64,000 nucleotides of DNA from Balamuthia mandrillaris (Eukaryota; Discosea; Longamoebia; Balamuthiidae), in assembly GCA_031835245.1 (NCBI GenBank), contig JAVKOQ010000059.1:168501-232500 (forward strand). Reading direction: 5' to 3'. Made by a program: the position numbers and the translations under genes. The notes under the pieces are model-generated. The model was not told the origin of the DNA. It made no database searches and worked only from the letters and a program-made list of their open reading frames with translations. The stretch's first letter is position 1, and each line of letters opens with the position of its first letter. Shown here in pieces: positions 53,552-64,000 of the stretch.

Positions 53552-56500
53552 TTAATCTGAGTATTCATCTGGTTCGGGGGTTCCTGCTCCATACCAAGCT
53601 CCGATAGAGCTTCCTCTCATAGATCCTGTTCTTTCCAATCGATTCAGAGGAGTTCGCTTCTCCTTGATAGGAGATGAAGCACGCGGCGATCTTTTCTTTT
53701 GTTTTCCCTCCGATTTCAGCCAACTCTTCCTCACACCCTTTTTCTTTTTGTCTTTCTTTCCTTTCTCTTCTTTTTCTTTATCCTCTTTCTCCTTCTCTTT
53801 TTCCTTTCCTTCTTTCTCCTTTTCTTTCATCGATTGAACAACTCGCTGGTTCTTTCGCTTCTCTCGTAAGGCTTTTCGTTCTTCCTCGTTGTACCAATGC
53901 TCTTCTATCCATTCTATCGTCTCCGTTAGATCCAAAGTTCTTCCGTACTCTGCCAAAGCGGGAAGCAAAGAAGCGTCATCCATCGGTAATGGTTTGGAGA
54001 AACGCGGTTCCACTCGATGATAATTTTTGCCTAAGAGACATCTGTTCAACTGTTGTTCGTGAAGGCTGCCACCTTCGATCATCAAGGTGGCCAACCATGG
54101 TCCCCACTTCATGATTCCCCAATCGTGTTGGTCACCATCTATGAATTGTGACGCTCGACCTTTTTAAACGGTGTTGTGTTAGATGGCAAAAATAGGAGTG
54201 AGAAAAGAAGCAGAGTGTACCGGTGCCAAGGGAAAGGACATGAAGCTGATGAGGTTGTTTGGGATCGGCTGCGTTCTGGTTCATAAGCATGCAGATGGCG
54301 GTGAGAGCCGGATCGTTGGTCATAACAGCCCCGTCCACCTGTTTCCTGTAGCTAGGGAAGAATGTAGGCGCAGCCGCGCTTGCCAATACGCAATCCCTAA
54401 AAGCAACAAAAAAAATGAGAAGGAAGAACAGAGCAAAAGAAAGGGAAAAAACAAACCACACGGGAACGTCGAGCAGTTCTCTCGGAAACACTTCTTTGCC
54501 GGCGCTGTAATACATCTCCCATTGCTCTTCCTCGGGTTGAGCAGCGTTTTGAGCTGGTGCATTCTTCTGTCCAGCATTGTTAATAACGCTCTGCTTTCGT
54601 GACGGTCTCAAAGTAGCCGATCTTCCTTTTTCATGTTCTTCTTTCTTTTGCATTTTTTGTTCAACCACCAACATTGAAGAGGAGGAAGGAGTCCCGCCTT
54701 CTTCTTGTGTTGTTGCCGTTGTTGTAGAAGCTGGAACAGCAGTCGCCCTTCGGGTCGGTTTCATCGTGTGATAATGTAGCCCAACGTCGCTTCTGTTTCT
54801 GGCATGTCTTTTAGTTGGGCGATTGAAGCGAGGGTTGGTTGCTGTTGAAGAATGAGAACCGCTGCTATCACTGTTGTTGCCATTATTGAGTTCTGGCGAG
54901 GAAGATGCTAACGTGGCGGAGGAAGTATCTCTCATTTTCTTTTTCTCTAGGGATGGAGCAGAGGATGACAATGCTCCTTCTTCTGATTTTCTGATGTCTT
55001 TTTCTTTGTCTTTGTCTTTGGCTTTGTTTTTGTCTTTGTCTTTTTTCTCTCTGTCAGAAGAGTAATTGAAGCTATTCTTTCGTTTACGAATTTCACTGGA
55101 AGAACGAGCGGAAGAAGCAGAAATGACAGAAGCCGCCGCAGAAGAAGGAAGCGGCGATGGAAGTTCCGGAGTGCTGAGACGATTCTTTGTGACGCTTGAT
55201 GATGGTGAGAGCAAAGAAGAAGAGGATGATGGTGCTTCTTTCGCAATAGTAGCTGCAGCAGATGACATCACAGGCTCGCTTTGCATTACTCTTGGAGTCT
55301 TCTTCTCCCTTTCACCTGCCATCAAACCTCTCACCCTGATGATGCTTTGGCTGCGAGAAAACTTTCTCGGGAAACTCACATTGTTCTCATCACCTGTACT
55401 GTTGATGTTGTCTACTTCTGCATCGTCTTTAGGCCGATTCAACGAAGATGAAGAATTAGAGAGTAAAGAAGAAGAGGAGGATGACGAAGAAGTAATCAAT
55501 CGGTTATTGCGCACTCTTCGTCGCTGTGGTTGAAGAACAGCTGATTCCTTTTGTGGGATGTTATGAAAGACCTGCGCCTCCCACGTTCTCTCGTGAGTCT
55601 CCTCTTCCAATTCGTTATCCAACAAGAATGACACCAGGAGCAGTCCTTTGGGGCATTCTCCCAATCGCTTTCCCTTCAACAGCTCCGCTCCTATGATCTT
55701 CAAGTTGGTTGGATCAAACTTGCACTCTCTCAAACCCATTCCGGAACGAAGACGTCCTCTGGGAATGAACGCTCTTGGTCCCACAAATTCAAAGAATTGT
55801 CGCACGAAGGAAGGGGAGCGCCCTGTGGCCAGACCAGAGGCCACCATGCTACCCGCCGATATACCGGCGAAGAGGTCGCAGCGTTGCATGAGGTCGGGAA
55901 AGACCTCAGCCAGGCGTTCGAGGATCACGCACTGCACCATGACTTTGAGGCCGCCGCCATCCAATGCGATCACCCGTTTATGGCCGTCGTTCAGGCCGGA
56001 TGGTGATGTTGAATACCCTGTTTTTGTATGAGGTTAAATTTGTGTTTTTTTTTTTGTTTCCGTCTCCTCTTTTCGCAAGAAGAAAGAGGAAAGCAAAGAG
56101 CAAAGAGAACAGAAGAATGAAGAACGAAGAAATGATGAGAAGTACAAACATGCAGGAGTAGGACAGGCTTCAGCCTCTTCCAGGAACTGACGCATTACAT
56201 TCCTAAACTGAGTGGCTAATTACCAAAAGAAAAGCACAGAAAAAAGCAAAGAAAATGTTAATGTAAACGCCAAAAATGAAGATGGAAAAGATAAAACGTA
56301 CTCTTTTCTGTTTCTTGAAGACCGTGGTTGGAAATACCTCCAGTTTCAGCACTTTCATCTTTGTCTTCAAGGGTCAGGCCTTCACTGAGGATCGTCTCTT
56401 CATCACGTTGATCATTTGTGGAATCACGTAACAAATGTTTACTAAGGTGTTTTTGCTTCTTGATAGCATTCTCCCATCCTTTGCTTGACATGATGCTATC

Positions 56501-57602
56501 CGTTACGAATATGAGATGTTCTTCTTCTTCTTCTTCCTCTTCCTCTTCTTCATCATCGTCTTCTTCATCGCCTTCTTCATAATCATCATCCTCATCCTCT
56601 GCTTCTGTTTCTGTTTGTTTCGTTGCTTCCTCTTTAAATCCGTTGCTCTGCGAATCTTTTCGTTTTAGAGAAGAACTGCTTCTACTCCTTCTTCTTCCTT
56701 CGTCTATTTTTTCTTCGACGTTGTCTTCTCGCTGTTGTTCTCCGTCATCTTCATCGGTAATTCGCAGCTTGAATTCGGTATTGAACTGGTTTTTGACTTG
56801 AGAGATGAAGAATGAGGCTGCATCAGCTGAGGCGAAGTATTTGCTTCGCTCGTTTCGTTCTAGAGTTTGCGTTTTTGTTGGATCTATATCTATCAAGCTA
56901 AGTGGCACTTTGTGCTATTTTATGGAAGGAATAGAAAGTAAGATGAGGTGAACAGAAGCGAGAAAGAAACGAGAAACACGGTACCACTGAGTATGGAGGT
57001 GTAAACCATTCGAATCGTTTGTAGTTAGCGATGCAGTAATACCGCTTCCATTCCTTGTGGCGTTTAAACCAAAGATAGCCTGTCCAAATTTGTGTTTCTG
57101 GTTCCTATCATAACAATACCATCAGTTTTTAATCTCTGTTAAACTATGTCTTTAACGTACGTTTTCCTTGGGCTCATACTGAGCGAGACTGAGCCATGAG
57201 TTGAGTTCTTTTTGAGTACTGGCAGCAAGAAGCAGCTTGGCTTGCCCTTTGCCTTTCTTCAGCGGCAAGTTGAAGGTCCATCCCTGCTGCACCCCGAAAA
57301 GAACTCTCGGAATGGATGGTGAGCGTGCCATAGCCTCCTTTTCTTTACTTGTTTGTCTATACAATTTTCCTCCTCCCTTGTAATAGTTGTTAGAGAACAT
57401 ATAGAGTGGGAGAAGAATCATAGGAAGTAAGTACTTTGTAACGCAAGAAAGCAAAGGCTAAACTGTGCCTAGCCACTTCCATTATGATTGGTTTAACTTT
57501 TTTCTTGATCTTAATACCAGCCAAGCCCTTAAAGATCTTTATAACGAAAGTTACCAATACAGAAGGATAGAAAGAAAGCAGAGATGAGAGGAGAGCAGAA
57601 GA

Positions 57603-57644
<42 letters not shown>

Positions 57645-58766
57645 GAGATTAATAAAAGAAGAAAGAAGGAAACGATGGAACAGAGAAAGAAAAAATGTGG
57701 TTAAGAGTACCCTAGGTGGGGCGACGCTGGGAGGTAGTTCCGGCTTGCTTTCTATCTCTCCCAACAAAAGCTTTCTCTTCTGGTCTCCCTTCAAAATGGC
57801 TTCCAACGTTTCCTTGTAGCTGTTGTCTTTGATGAACGACGAAGAAGACGAACTTCTAGAGACGGAAGCAGAAGACGAAACAGAAGACGCACAAGATGAA
57901 GATGAAGAAGAACAAGCAGACGAAGAAGAAGCAGAAGAAGAGACGGAAACAGAAGAAGTTATAGGAGTAGAAGATACAGAAGAAACAGAAATAGAAACAG
58001 AAGCAACAGAGGCCAAAGTAGAAACGGAGGTAGAAGTGGCTGGTGTGTCGTTCAAAATGGAAGGAGAAGGGACGTCAGAGGGTATTGGCATTGCGTTCTG
58101 CTCTCCTGCTTTGTTGGCGACCTCCTTTTCGCTCTTCTCTTTGTTTGTTGTTTCTTGCGTTTCACTCGTGGTCTCCTTCTTCTCCTCTTCTTCCTTCTTT
58201 TTCTTTTTCTTCAGCTTCAGCTTCATTTTCTTTTGCTTCTTCTTCTTGGCTTTCTTTTCTTTCTTCCTCTTTTCACTTTCTTCTGCTTCTGCTTCTTCTC
58301 TTGTTTTGTTGGGTTGTTGTTGTTGCGGCTCGGAAGATGAAGAAGAAGGAGAGGTGGTCGTAGTGGTAGAGGCAGCAGCAAAAAGGACGCTTCGTCGTAA
58401 GGAAGAGGGAGAGGAAGGAGCACTCGATCCATTCGCCTCTGCCAACTTTTTCGGAGGAAGAGGAGGACTTCCCATCGGCGATGAACTCTGCTTCTTCTTC
58501 TTCTTCTTTGGTTGTTTTTTGGGCGAAGAAGGAACGGAAGAAGCAGAAGAGGCAGCAGCAGTGGATGAGAAAACGTCAGAGACGGAGTTGCGGAGCGACC
58601 GCTCGAGCGCTTCCAGTTGTTGCTCCGACACGGAGGCCTCGTTCTCTTTCAGCCTCTGCAGCGTCTCATCGAGGAAGGCCTGCAGTTGCTTCAGCCGTCC
58701 TTCCACTCCGCCACCTAAAATGGAGGAAGCGCCTGTGGCGGTGGCGGCCGTTCCTGGCGTCTTCAT
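53552..58766 (-). CDS. PH-PH-patatin phospholipase, 1505 aa
   Basis: Nine exons: 58766-57711, 57536-57435, 57376-57161, 57104-56985, 56914-56302, 56215-56150, 56017-54457, 54396-54221, 54159-53552. A 350-residue Ser/Lys-rich N-terminus precedes a first PH domain (about 353-458; ends AASTQKELNSWLSLAQ). A second PH (about 463-700) starts WTGYLWFKRHKEWKRYYCI and is interrupted by an acidic insertion. The patatin domain has ALDGGGLKV, the nucleophile in GISAGSM (Ser778) and the catalytic Asp in DGAVMTND (Asp1266). Between them is an insertion of roughly 340 residues of Ser/Lys-rich sequence. The enzyme should hydrolyse acyl chains of membrane phospholipids after PH-mediated recruitment. The C-terminal tail is Lys/Glu rich. 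Confidence 0.9.
57606..57641. repeat. Intronic CT tract (GA on plus strand)
   Basis: (GA)n on plus in intron 1 of the minus-strand patatin gene, so sense-strand CT. Confidence 0.95.
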
Positions 58767-59326
58767 CTTTTTCGTGTTCAGTTTCTGTTATTTCTATTTT
58801 TTTTTTTAAGGCAGGAGGCAGAGCGCTACGTTCAAAAAAAAAAAAAAAAAAAAGGTGAGCGGAAGAAAGTGGTGCAAAAACGACAAAGCAGCTGCGCTCC
58901 CACCCGCGTTACTTCAATCCGCGTTCGTGAAACTCTCCCTGCCTTTGCCTTTTCCCCCCTCCAAGCCGCCCCCCCCGCCAACAAAGTGTAAAAATAAACC
59001 AAACAAAAAAAAAAATAAAGGTTGTATTGGGGGACACGGAACCGATGCAGTGCGTGTTGTGGCTGGTAGCGGGGACTCTCTCACCCGCCCCCCTGTCTTT
59101 TTCGTCACTTTTGATTTTTGGGGTTTCGGAGATCGGCCTCGGGGAATTTGTTGGCGTATGGTTGGTTGTTTGATAAAATTGTGCGATCTTAGGATACCAC
59201 TCCTTTTTCAAAAGCGGTAAGCCAATCCCTTTTCAAAATCCGATTTTCGAGCTGGTTTCTTCTTTTTTTCTACCACTTTTCGAAGAGTGAAAAATAAAAA
59301 AAAGAAAAACGCAGAAAGAAAAAAAA
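58767..59326. other. Divergent promoter region between two lipolytic genes
   Basis: 560 nt between the starts of the patatin (minus) and lipase (plus) genes. It contains a 19-nt poly-A run (58834-58852), a poly-C patch near 58970 and further poly-A/T runs. No gene is supported. Confidence 0.5.
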
Positions 59327-61772
59327 ATGGAACAAGAAGAGCGACACGTCGTCAAATCCATCCCGGTGTGGACCTCCCCAAAGCGCCGTACGACCCTCCT
59401 CTACTCCTCCCTACTCTCCGTGGCATGGCTCGCCTTTGCGCTCTACTGCTGGACACACTTTGATCGCCCCCTGCTGGCCGTGGCCCTGCTGGCTCTCCTC
59501 GCCCTGGCATGGGGTTCCCTCCTCTCCGCCTGGCTGCTCTACCGCCTGCTCTCCCTCTCGCTCTGGCTCCTCTCCCTGTGGCTCTCCCTCTCGGCCCGCC
59601 TGCTCTCCGCCCTCCTCGTCCTGCCCCTGCTCTACCTCTTTCGCTTGCTGCGGCTGAACTCCCTGGCGCTCTTCCTCCTGGAGCTGGCCTTTGCCTTTTG
59701 GTTCTACCTCCTTGTGCTGGTGGAGAGGCAGCTGAGGACGCTGTTCTACCTCTTTGTGACGAGGCATGCCGCCACCCGCAAGCCTTATTCCTTGGTCAAC
59801 GCCTTTGACCCTTCTTTCTCCGGCTTTCGTTCCTCTGGCTTTGCCCCTTGTTCTTCTCCTCCTTCCCCTTCCCCCACCTTTTGTTCCTTCGGTGATGAGG
59901 ACTTTGCCGGCAGCGGCGGAAGAGCAGAAGACGAAGAAGACGAGAATGAAAGCAACGATGCTTCTCGGGACTTCAACAGAGAACAAGCTTTCTCGCTGGC
60001 GTTAGCTTCCAAACTGGCCTATGAAAGCTCTCCTGTCATTCAGTGGGTTTGTTGTAGGCCTGCCTCCTCCACCGACAGCGAAGAAGAACAACCACAAGCA
60101 GAGGCAAAAGAAGGGCCTTCCTCTACAACAAGAAACATTTCAAAAGGGGATGGCTTGGCGGGAGAAGGATGGGGCTTTGAAAGATGTACAATCGTCAAGT
60201 ACAAAAACACAAAATCATATGTGGCGCATAACGAGGACATGATATTAGTGGCGTTTGCTGGCACTCATCCTTTAAACCTTCGTCACCTTCTCACGGACTT
60301 GAAGGCCTTTCTTTGTGGAGCGGGTGAGCTTGGATTTGTTCATTCAGGCTTCATGCACGCCCTTGGGATCGCCGAGGATCAGATATCTGAAGAACAACTG
60401 AAAGATGATCAAGAAGTACAGGAGCATCACTTGGGAACACAACCGTTGAAAGGAGGAGAAGAGGATGTACAAGAGCGAGAAGAGAAAGAAGAGCGTAAAA
60501 AAAGAACGAGAGAGACCGAGGCAGAGCTGAGAGAGACAGCAAAAGGAGATGCTGCAAACTACCCTAAAGAAGAATCCTCCGTCAACACTGCTACAAGAGA
60601 ATATTTTACCTCAACAAACCCACCGTCTTCATCTTCTTCATCGCCAACCCCGCTTTTTCCTCTTCCGAAATCCTTTGGGCTGCCTTCTTCTGAATTCCTT
60701 CGCCATTTGCTTTCACAGCCCAGTCGAATCTTGTTAAATGGTTTGAACATCTTTCGAAGGACGTTTGGTTGGGTTTGGCTTAGATCCAAAGAACCAGCAA
60801 CAGCAGGAACAAATTTGTTGTTGGATGTTGTGGACAAGTACGCTCCTCTGGCAGAGTTTCGAGCGAAGCAAAGAAAGATTGTTGGGAATGCTTCCGCCTA
60901 CGAACAAGTTCGAGACATTCTGTTCCAGCTTATCGACGAAGAAGGCGGAGGTCATGAAGGAGTTAGAAGAAGAAAAAAGGGAAGCAGAAAAAGAGAGATA
61001 TGGATTACTGGGCATAGTTTAGGAGGCGCTTTGGCAACGCTCTTTACGGCCAAGCTATTGTTGGATTACCCTCAAATCAACAAAAGAATTGGTGGGCTCG
61101 TCACTTTTGGCCAGCCTCGTTTAGGAGACATCCATTTTGCACGTTTCATGGAAGAGCGTTTGATGACGACGAAAGGCAGGCAACGATATTTACGATTTGT
61201 CAACAATAACGACATCATTCCGAGGCTTCCTTTGGGAGTGCCTCCTTGGTTATTGCGACGCGTTTTGAGGTTGATGGGAGTCTCGAAGAACGTGTCGTCC
61301 TCTTTGAGAGGAAATTTGTTGTGTTTCGTTGCTGGAGCTCATCATGGCGATGGTGATGGAGGCATCATGGAAACGCATTACAAGCATGCAGGAAGGTTGA
61401 TGTATATAGATGCAGGAGGAAGAATCATTCCCTCCGTGACTTTGGCTCGGATTGCATTGTTGGAGATTGTTGGAATTGCAGATATTAAGGTTGTGTTGCT
61501 TCGCTTCCCTGTCCTCTCTCGATCTTCGTTTTTTTTTTCTTTTGCTTCAGCTCTTGTTCCCTTCTCTTGCTTCTATGCTTTTTGTTTAACAAATGCGACC
61601 TACTTTGCTGGTTCCATGTTCTTTCGGGCTTATACAGATATTTAAATACGCAACGAAGGAGAGCCGACTTAGGTTTTTGCTGCGACTGATACTTCCTTTC
61701 TTTCTCAATGACCACATGATATCCGACTATGCCAACATTTTAAGACTAGGTCTTCCTGTTTTAAAAAAGTAA
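59327..61772 (+). CDS. Membrane-anchored class 3 lipase (DAG-lipase-like), 765 aa
   Basis: Exons 59327-61489 and 61638-61772. The N-terminal 150 residues are almost entirely hydrophobic Leu-rich helices, probably four or more membrane segments. The catalytic part begins EQAFSLALASKLAYESSP, continues DMILVAFAGTHPLN and GFVHSGFMHAL, and has the nucleophile elbow ITGHSLGGALATL (Ser564). It then reads GGLVTFGQPRLGD, FVNNNDIIPRLPL and METHYKHAGRLMY. The last exon contributes NDHMISDYANIL with the expected His. A 200-residue acidic and Ser-rich insertion lies between the lid and the elbow. Diacylglycerol lipases share the four-helix plus lipase layout; this is the closest match, not proof. It converges with the PARG gene, 120 nt apart. 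Confidence 0.9.
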
Positions 61773-61892
61773 GACTGTTTGGAAAAACACAATAAAAAAA
61801 ACAACACAAAAAAATATGAGAAACTTGTTTGAAGCGCAAGCGAGCAAAGTTTAAACATGGAAATGGAAACTTGGACAATCTGTAAGAGGTGC

Positions 61893-62670
61893 TCAACGCT
61901 TGCCGTCTTGATCCTCAAAGACTCGTCGGAACGGCCGTATGTTTCCTGTTGGGTTAGGGTGACCTCTTTTTCCCGTCTCTGTTATTGTTGTTGTTATTAT
62001 TCACAAGGACACAACAAGTAAATGGAATATACAAACCCAGCACAGCAAATATGACACGCTTGAAGCAACCTTCAAAGTCCGATGCAAGCACTTCCTTCCA
62101 CAACAGTGCTACCGCCATTGGTGGGTTCGCAAATGCGCCACACCCAATGGCTCCCAATACGACTGCGTCATGTCCTTTATCTAAAGCCACTTGAAGAACT
62201 ACTTTCATTTTGGTCTTTGTCTTGTCCATGAATCGCATGGTCATGGCTGGTTCTCCTTGTGGGGTTGCTGATGTAGAAGGAAGGAGTTTCGGTCGACTGT
62301 AGGCTGCTATCGAAATGCAGGCTGCTTGGACGGAGTTTTGCAGAAAGGCACAGCCTTGCTTCTCGTCACTTCGGAGGATTGTTAGAGTTGGTCTGTTTGA
62401 GCGTCGAAGTGAGCGAAACAGGAACAGAGAAGAGAAAGATGAGGAACGCAAAGAAGAAGAAGAAGAAGAATAAGAAGAAGAAGAAGAAGAAGAAGAAACG
62501 CATACATATAAATAGCAGCAAATTCAGGAAGTGGGAACTGATCTTCCCATTTGCTCTTGGAAAGAATTTGATAGAGATTGGTCCGTTGGTAGATGCTTCC
62601 TTCTTGACCCCCGCTTTTCTCTGCTCCACCTTCGCTCGAGAAGGCACCGTTTAACCAAACGAAGTGATAC

Positions 62671-62706
<36 letters not shown>

Positions 62707-63866
62707 CGTACTTTTAGAAGAAGGAAACGTGTTGGAAGAAAACATAAGAGTGCATGGGTTGTATCCGTTTGTAAGGAGATGCTGTGCTACTTCCAGCGAA
62801 TCCATTTCTATCACCGAAACCTTGGTAGTGTTTTTCACTCCTTCCTCTGCTTTTGCTTCTGGTATCATCTCGTAGGTTCTTGGTTGAGTGTACGGATCAC
62901 GATAACAATGCCTCCCCTTGAAACGGTGGTCACTCTCTCTAGTTCCGTTGTTTAGTTGTTGCAGCTGCCCGGTAAAGTCAATGAGACTTGCCTCTCGATC
63001 ACCTTCTGTTTCTTGTTCTTCTTCTTCTGCTTCTGCTTCTTCTTCTTCTTTTACTTCTTTTACTTCTTTTACCTCTTCATTCTCTTTATCTTCTGCCCGT
63101 TCTTGCTGATCCGCGTTTGCATGATCATTGCTGGTGCAGAGCTCTACTTTGTGGCCGTCACTGAGGAAGTAATATCCCTTCTCGAAGGCTTTTCTTGTTT
63201 TCTCAAATATGACCTTGCTAAGAAAGGCAGAGAAGCGTCATGAGATGGAAAAGCAATAAAAGAAAGAAGGAATAAGGAATGGATCTAAAGTGGAGAAGGA
63301 AGAACGGCATACCGCATGCAACGAGGACTCTCCTTGTCGGAGCGAAGAGCGTACATCTCAAACCAGCGTTTCCACAAAAGAGGCTGGAAAACCTGTTTCT
63401 CGCTCACAAGCTCATGCTGTGCGTCCTCCTCCTTTATCCTGGCATAGAGTCGATGCTGCCTCTGGTCCTTCATGTGGTTGTCAAAGTCTTGTTCTCCTTT
63501 TGTTGTGTTGGCTGCGGCATCCTCTTTCGCTTCGGTCTGTTCCTCCGAAGAGGACAAAAGAGAGTGTGGCAGCGATACTTGAACCTTGGTATATTTGGTG
63601 TCAAAACACTCCCATAGAAGAAGGAAAAGAAGAAGGAGAAGGAGAAGAAGGAGAAGGAGGAGGAAGCAAATGGTTACCAGCTGTCCTGCTTTGAGGCGGA
63701 AGCTGTTTTTATGGAGGATCTGCTCTTTCAGCTGCACGCGTTTCTGTTGGATGAGCCAGTGAGCGGTCGCGCGAGAGAGATGAAGATGGTTGGAAACAGC
63801 GGCGTCGAGGCGTTGAGGGCCATCCTGACTCACCACGAAGCTCCTCAGCACGGCTTCTCTCTCCAT
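61893..63866 (-). CDS. S4 RNA-binding domain fused to microbial-type PARG, 499 aa
   Basis: Six exons: 63866-63678, 63584-63313, 63217-62712, 62629-62506, 62392-62037, 61945-61893. Residues 14-68 form an S4 domain (QRLDAAVSNHLHLSRATAHW, then KAGQLVQVSLP across intron 1). From about 150 the protein matches the TIGR02452/microbial PARG family: RKVIFEKTRKAFEKGYYF, MDSLEVAQHLLTNGYNPCTLMF, SGGAEKSGGQEGSIYQRTNLY, CAFLQNSVQAACISIAAY, and DAVVLGAIGCGAFANPP with FKRVIFAVLGNIRPFRRVF. PARGs remove ADP-ribose. Here the QEE catalytic motif reads QEG, so hydrolysis may be altered. Acidic Glu/Lys runs (about 180-215) sit inside the PARG part. Intron 3 carries CT repeats (GA at 62679-62702). Confidence 0.85.
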
Positions 63867-64000
63867 GCGGGTTTTTTTTTTTTTGCTTGCGTAGAATTTC
63901 GTGTAAATTTCAATTTCAAGCAGAGACGAGCGAGGATATGAGATTAGACAGGAGAGAAGATAGGAGCAAGGTAAAGAGAGAGGATAGGAGCGAAGAGATG

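Noticed and set aside
57823-58809. Plus-strand 328-codon acidic/Phe-rich ORF
   Set aside because: It is the complement of the Ser/Lys-rich first exon of the PH-patatin gene, whose splice phases agree.

Overview
This window is eukaryotic nuclear DNA from a gene-dense protist. Nearly every gene is split by short GT-AG introns (about 50-300 nt) and encodes a recognisable eukaryotic protein: a USE1 SNARE, the Rab-GEF subunit RGP1, a PP1 inhibitor-3 homologue, the proteasome subunit PSMD8/Rpn12, a STE24 protease, FAD-linked glycerol-3-phosphate dehydrogenase, a SET methyltransferase and protein kinases. There are no operons, Shine-Dalgarno sites or bacterial features. Large ankyrin/SPRY/Kelch/BTB assemblies, a thioester alpha-2-macroglobulin, zinc-knuckle proteins and a probably bacterial YdeI-like gene fit a free-living amoeba-like protist, perhaps Amoebozoa. 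That placement is inference, not proof.

Layout. Positions 1-2900 are AT-rich and hold the broken remains of a gene resembling a RAG1-type DDE transposase, then a small unassigned ORF (3025-3249). From 3.8 to 12.8 kb: an ankyrin/multi-pass membrane protein (+), mitochondrial glycerol-3-phosphate dehydrogenase (-), a small USPL1-like zinc protein (-), a LigE/fungal-type GST (-) and USE1 (+). From 12.9 to 21.1 kb: a 10-exon alpha-2-macroglobulin (-) and a SET-domain methyltransferase (-). From 21.3 to 27.1 kb: a TPR type I membrane protein (+), a doubtful small gene (-) and an RD-repeat/zinc-knuckle RNA-binding protein (+). At 27.8-28.1 kb lies a tRNA-derived SINE with target-site duplication. 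From 28.3 to 35.9 kb: one 21-exon gene for an ankyrin-SPRY-ankyrin-Kelch-BTB-BTB protein.

From 36 to 45 kb: PPP1R11-like (-), RGP1 (+), a Ser/Thr kinase (+), a LYR-motif protein (-) and STE24 (+). From 45.8 to 53.5 kb: an F-box/2-oxoglutarate oxygenase gene whose 63-bp coding minisatellite breaks the frame (+), PSMD8 (-), a sigma-like GST (+), an intronless YdeI/OmdA-family gene (+) and a secreted or ER protein with a Glu-Gln run (+). From 53.5 to 63.9 kb: a PH-PH-patatin phospholipase (-), a multi-pass class 3 lipase (+) and an S4 RNA-binding domain fused to a microbial-type PARG (-).

For most genes I rebuilt exons by joining open frames at GT/AG sites and checking that phases and total lengths agree. 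Uncertain joins are flagged. Three window-wide patterns stand out. Introns carry (CT)n runs that are always CT on the sense strand. A short recurrent motif (ATGACGACA and TGTCGACA variants) lies 20-140 nt upstream of several start codons. Many proteins carry long acidic, Ser- or Lys-rich low-complexity insertions inside conserved domains.
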